From assembly GCA_000955785.1 (NCBI GenBank), contig JYOD01000014.1, forward strand, positions 1 to 64,000: DNA of 64,000 bases, read 5' to 3'. Position 1 is the first letter of the stretch. Each line of letters opens with the position of its first letter. Positions 62,121-64,000 of the stretch are shown piece by piece. Origin of the DNA: Burkholderiaceae bacterium 16 (GTDB lineage: Bacteria; Pseudomonadota; Gammaproteobacteria; Burkholderiales; Burkholderiaceae). The notes beneath the pieces are model-generated. The model searched no databases and was not told the origin of the DNA. It saw nothing but the letters and a program-made list of their open reading frames with translations. The position numbers were made by a program, and so were the translations under genes.

Positions 62121-62822
62121 ATGGAAGAATCGAAACAGGCAGACCAGGTTGAACAGATTGAACAAGTTGAACCCGTTGAACAGGTTGAACAGTCCGCTCA
62201 ACTGCATGACATCTACACGGAGCCCTCCGACCTGGATGTCGACACGCTAAGCAATCTCGGGCCGCTGACAGGCATGGCCGGAATCTGGCAAGGTACGCGG
62301 GGGCTGGACGTCAAGCCCAAGGTGGATGGACCGCGAAAGCAGGCGTTCGTCGAGCGAATCGAGCTTCAGCCGGTCGACCCCCAGACCAACGGACCACAAC
62401 TGTTCTATGGCTTGCGCTATCACACGCATATCACCAAGCCGGATCAGGTGAAGACGTATCACGAGCAAGTGGGTTACTGGCTTTGGGAGCCGGCTACCGG
62501 GAACATCATCCACACGCTTACGATTCCACGCGGCCAGACCGTCATGGCCATGGGCAAGGCATCCGCCGACGCAAAGGCGTTTGAACTGGTTGCAACGAAG
62601 GGATCCAGCACCGCCGGCATCAGCTCCAATCCCTTTCTCGAACTTGCGTTCGACACGGTCGAGTTCCGCATCAAAGTGACCATCAACGAGAATGGAACGT
62701 GGTCCTACGACGAAGACACGGTTCTCATGATCCGCGGCAAGACGGAACCGTTCCACCACACCGACCGCAATACGCTGACCAAGATCGGGGAACCCACGCC
62801 AAATCCGTTAGCTCGTAAATAG
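62121..62822 (+). CDS. Nitrobindin-like haem-binding beta-barrel protein
   Basis: A 233-residue protein. After a low-complexity N-terminus of VEQ repeats (residues 9-24), a lipocalin-like ten-stranded barrel covers about 45-233. MAGIWQGTRGLDV matches the GxWxGxG motif of the nitrobindin/THAP4 family. Other conserved parts are YGLRYHTHITKPDQVKTYHEQVGYWLWEP, NIIHTLTIPRGQTVMAMG and the C-terminal EDTVLMIRGKTEPFHHTDRNTLTKI, where a His could ligate haem. It is cytoplasmic. AGGGG 7 bases upstream fixes the ATG at 62121. Nitrobindins bind NO or isomerise peroxynitrite; this branch is uncharacterised. Confidence 0.82.
   Translation: MEESKQADQVEQIEQVEPVEQVEQSAQLHDIYTEPSDLDVDTLSNLGPLTGMAGIWQGTRGLDVKPKVDGPRKQAFVERIELQPVDPQTNGPQLFYGLRYHTHITKPDQVKTYHEQVGYWLWEPATGNIIHTLTIPRGQTVMAMGKASADAKAFELVATKGSSTAGISSNPFLELAFDTVEFRIKVTINENGTWSYDEDTVLMIRGKTEPFHHTDRNTLTKIGEPTPNPLARK
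62145..62192 (+). repeat. 9-base coding repeat (VEQ units)
   Basis: About five imperfect copies of GTTGAACAG in frame near the 5' end of the nitrobindin-like gene, encoding Val/Ile-Glu-Gln/Pro. Copy-number change would not shift the frame. Confidence 0.75.
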
Positions 62823-62901
62823 TTGGCTGGCGACAAACCCGCCCTGACCGGAGCCCAGGTGCGGGACAAGGTTGCCTTGCCGCGCACGCTGGCCGCCGGC
62901 G

Positions 62902-64000
62902 TCATGGCTGTGGCACCGCGCGCATGACCTGGCCGAGCAGTTCCCGCGCAATGCCGGCAACGATGGTTTCCATCGCTTCCCCCGGCCCGAACACGGCGCG
63001 CACGCCAATGTCCCGCAGCTGCCTGACGTGGCCGGCGGGGATCACGCCGCCTGCAAACACCGGTGTGCGCAGCCCGCGATGGCACAGCGCGTCGACCAGG
63101 CGGGGCAGCAGGTCCAGGTGGGCGCCGGCGAGCGTGGAGACGCCCAAGGCGTCGAAGCCGCCCTGCGCGGCCTCTGCGGCGGCTTCGTCCGGCGCCTGGA
63201 ACAGCGGGCTCAGCGTAACGGCAAAACCGGCGTCGGCGAGCGCCGCCGCCACTGCCTTTGCGCCACGGTCGTGCCCATCCTGCCCCAGCTTGACAAGCAG
63301 CATCCTTGGCGGACGGCCCAGGCACGCGTGCAGCTCGCGGACCTGTGCGCAGGCGGCTTCCCAGGCCGGCGCCGCGTCGCGCGCGGCGGCGTAGGCCCCC
63401 GCCGCGTAGGCCGGGACCATCGTGTAGCGCGGCCACGCCCGCTCCAGCGCGCGCGTGCACTCGCCGACGGTCGCGCGGCAGCGGATGGCGTCCATGGTCA
63501 GGACCAGCAGGTTGCCCTGCCCGCTGTGCGCCGCCTTCGTCAGCGCGTGCAGGGCCTGTGCCACGGCCTCGCCGTCACGCCCTGCCCTCAGCGCCGCCAG
63601 CCGCTCGCGCTGATGCGCCCGCACCTGCCGTCCGTCAATCTCCAGGCAGGCCGGCGCCTCCCCGGCCGCCGCCTGGTAGCGGTTGACGCCAACGATGACG
63701 CGCTTGCCGCCGTCGATATCCGCCTGCGTCCGCAGGGCGGCGCGATGGATCAGCCCATGCACCCAGCCGGATTCGATGGCCGCCAGCACGCCGCCACGCG
63801 CGGCAATCTCCGCCATCAGCGCGCGCACCTGACCGGCAACCTGCGCGGTCAGCGACTCCATCATGTAGGAACCAGCCCAGGGGTCGGCGACATCGCACAG
63901 GCCCATCTCGTGCTGCAGGATCAGTTGCGTGTCCCGCGCCAGCCTGGCCGAATCGGCACTGGGCAGCGCCAGCGCTTCATCGTACGCATTGGTGTGCAGC
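62902..64000 (-). CDS. Methylmalonyl-CoA mutase family protein, C-terminal part
   Basis: The visible 366 codons are the 3' end of a B12-dependent acyl-CoA mutase; the 5' end lies beyond the window. Reading in from 64000, LHTNAYDEALALP then TQLILQHEMGLCDVADPWAGSYMMESLT are the end of the substrate-binding TIM barrel. The cobalamin domain follows, with KLGQDGHDRGAKAV (DxHxxG, His as lower cobalt ligand), LSPLFQAPDEAAAEA, GVSTLAGAHLDLLP and FAGGVIPAGHVRQL. Isobutyryl-, ethylmalonyl- and methylmalonyl-CoA mutases share these parts, so the substrate is open. It converges with the nitrobindin-like gene. Confidence 0.92.
   Translation of the reverse strand, partial: LHTNAYDEALALPSADSARLARDTQLILQHEMGLCDVADPWAGSYMMESLTAQVAGQVRALMAEIAARGGVLAAIESGWVHGLIHRAALRTQADIDGGKRVIVGVNRYQAAAGEAPACLEIDGRQVRAHQRERLAALRAGRDGEAVAQALHALTKAAHSGQGNLLVLTMDAIRCRATVGECTRALERAWPRYTMVPAYAAGAYAAARDAAPAWEAACAQVRELHACLGRPPRMLLVKLGQDGHDRGAKAVAAALADAGFAVTLSPLFQAPDEAAAEAAQGGFDALGVSTLAGAHLDLLPRLVDALCHRGLRTPVFAGGVIPAGHVRQLRDIGVRAVFGPGEAMETIVAGIARELLGQVMRAVPQP

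Noticed and set aside
1-64000. CRISPR arrays, tRNA or rRNA genes, transposases, phage genes
   Set aside because: Looked for regularly spaced direct repeats, cloverleaf-like segments, DDE or integrase motifs and found none. The three repeats at 47869-48088 are too few and too far apart to be CRISPR.

Overview
The window is high-GC, densely coded bacterial DNA that looks like a soil beta-proteobacterium of the Cupriavidus/Ralstonia group. The inference rests on three orphan Bug-family (tripartite tricarboxylate) periplasmic binding proteins, an acdS/acdR pair, many LysR, IclR and GntR regulators next to small catabolic operons, and an ECF41 sigma factor beside an AhpD-like target. I found no rRNA, tRNA, transposase, phage gene or CRISPR array. 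The gene content is that of an accessory, metabolically flexible replicon or region.

Layout. 0-5.4 kb: metallophosphoesterase, a MarR-like protein, a Tat-exported HiPIP, an RcnB-like protein, a chemoreceptor with almost no periplasmic domain, and a GntR regulator. 5.5-7.2 kb: ECF41 sigma factor divergent from a carboxymuconolactone decarboxylase-like gene, with a matching ECF41-type promoter facing each gene. 7.3-9.4 kb: MFS permease and ureidoglycolate lyase, divergent, sharing two identical FadR-type palindromes. 9.45-10.08 kb: a composite inverted-repeat element. 10.1-13.2 kb: acyl-CoA ligase and two stress-type small proteins. 13.3-24.1 kb: a hydroxyquinol lower pathway (hydroxyquinol 1,2-dioxygenase, maleylacetate reductase) joined to a sugar-type ABC importer, an amidohydrolase and a LysR regulator. 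24.5-27.6 kb: a CysI-type reductase with its DUF934 partner, and an alpha/beta hydrolase.

27.9-32.7 kb is the most unusual part. A NadC-like phosphoribosyltransferase, a MarR regulator, a fusion of PhnN (ribose 1,5-bisphosphokinase) with an AMP-phosphorylase-like domain, and a Bug binding protein lie together. The NadC-like gene and the fusion gene have near-identical promoters, each bracketed by two copies of the same 12-bp palindrome. I infer a MarR-controlled module that recovers PRPP from nucleoside monophosphates and spends it on ribosylating an imported pyridine carboxylate such as quinolinate.

33-34.8 kb: ACC deaminase and its Lrp-type regulator. 34.8-42.8 kb: complete dipeptide-type ABC importer with an M20 peptidase and a divergent LysR gene. 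42.9-48.1 kb: IclR-controlled D-tartrate dehydratase operon preceded by three copies of a 24-bp operator-like repeat. 48.2-52.7 kb: LysR, diiron protein, Bug protein and a cytoplasmic gamma-glutamyltransferase. 52.9-58.8 kb: 2-oxoacid dehydrogenase E1alpha/E1beta/E2 with FIST and metallo-beta-lactamase-fold genes. 58.8-64 kb: fumarase C, patatin, nitrobindin-like protein, and the 3' end of a B12-dependent mutase running off the window.
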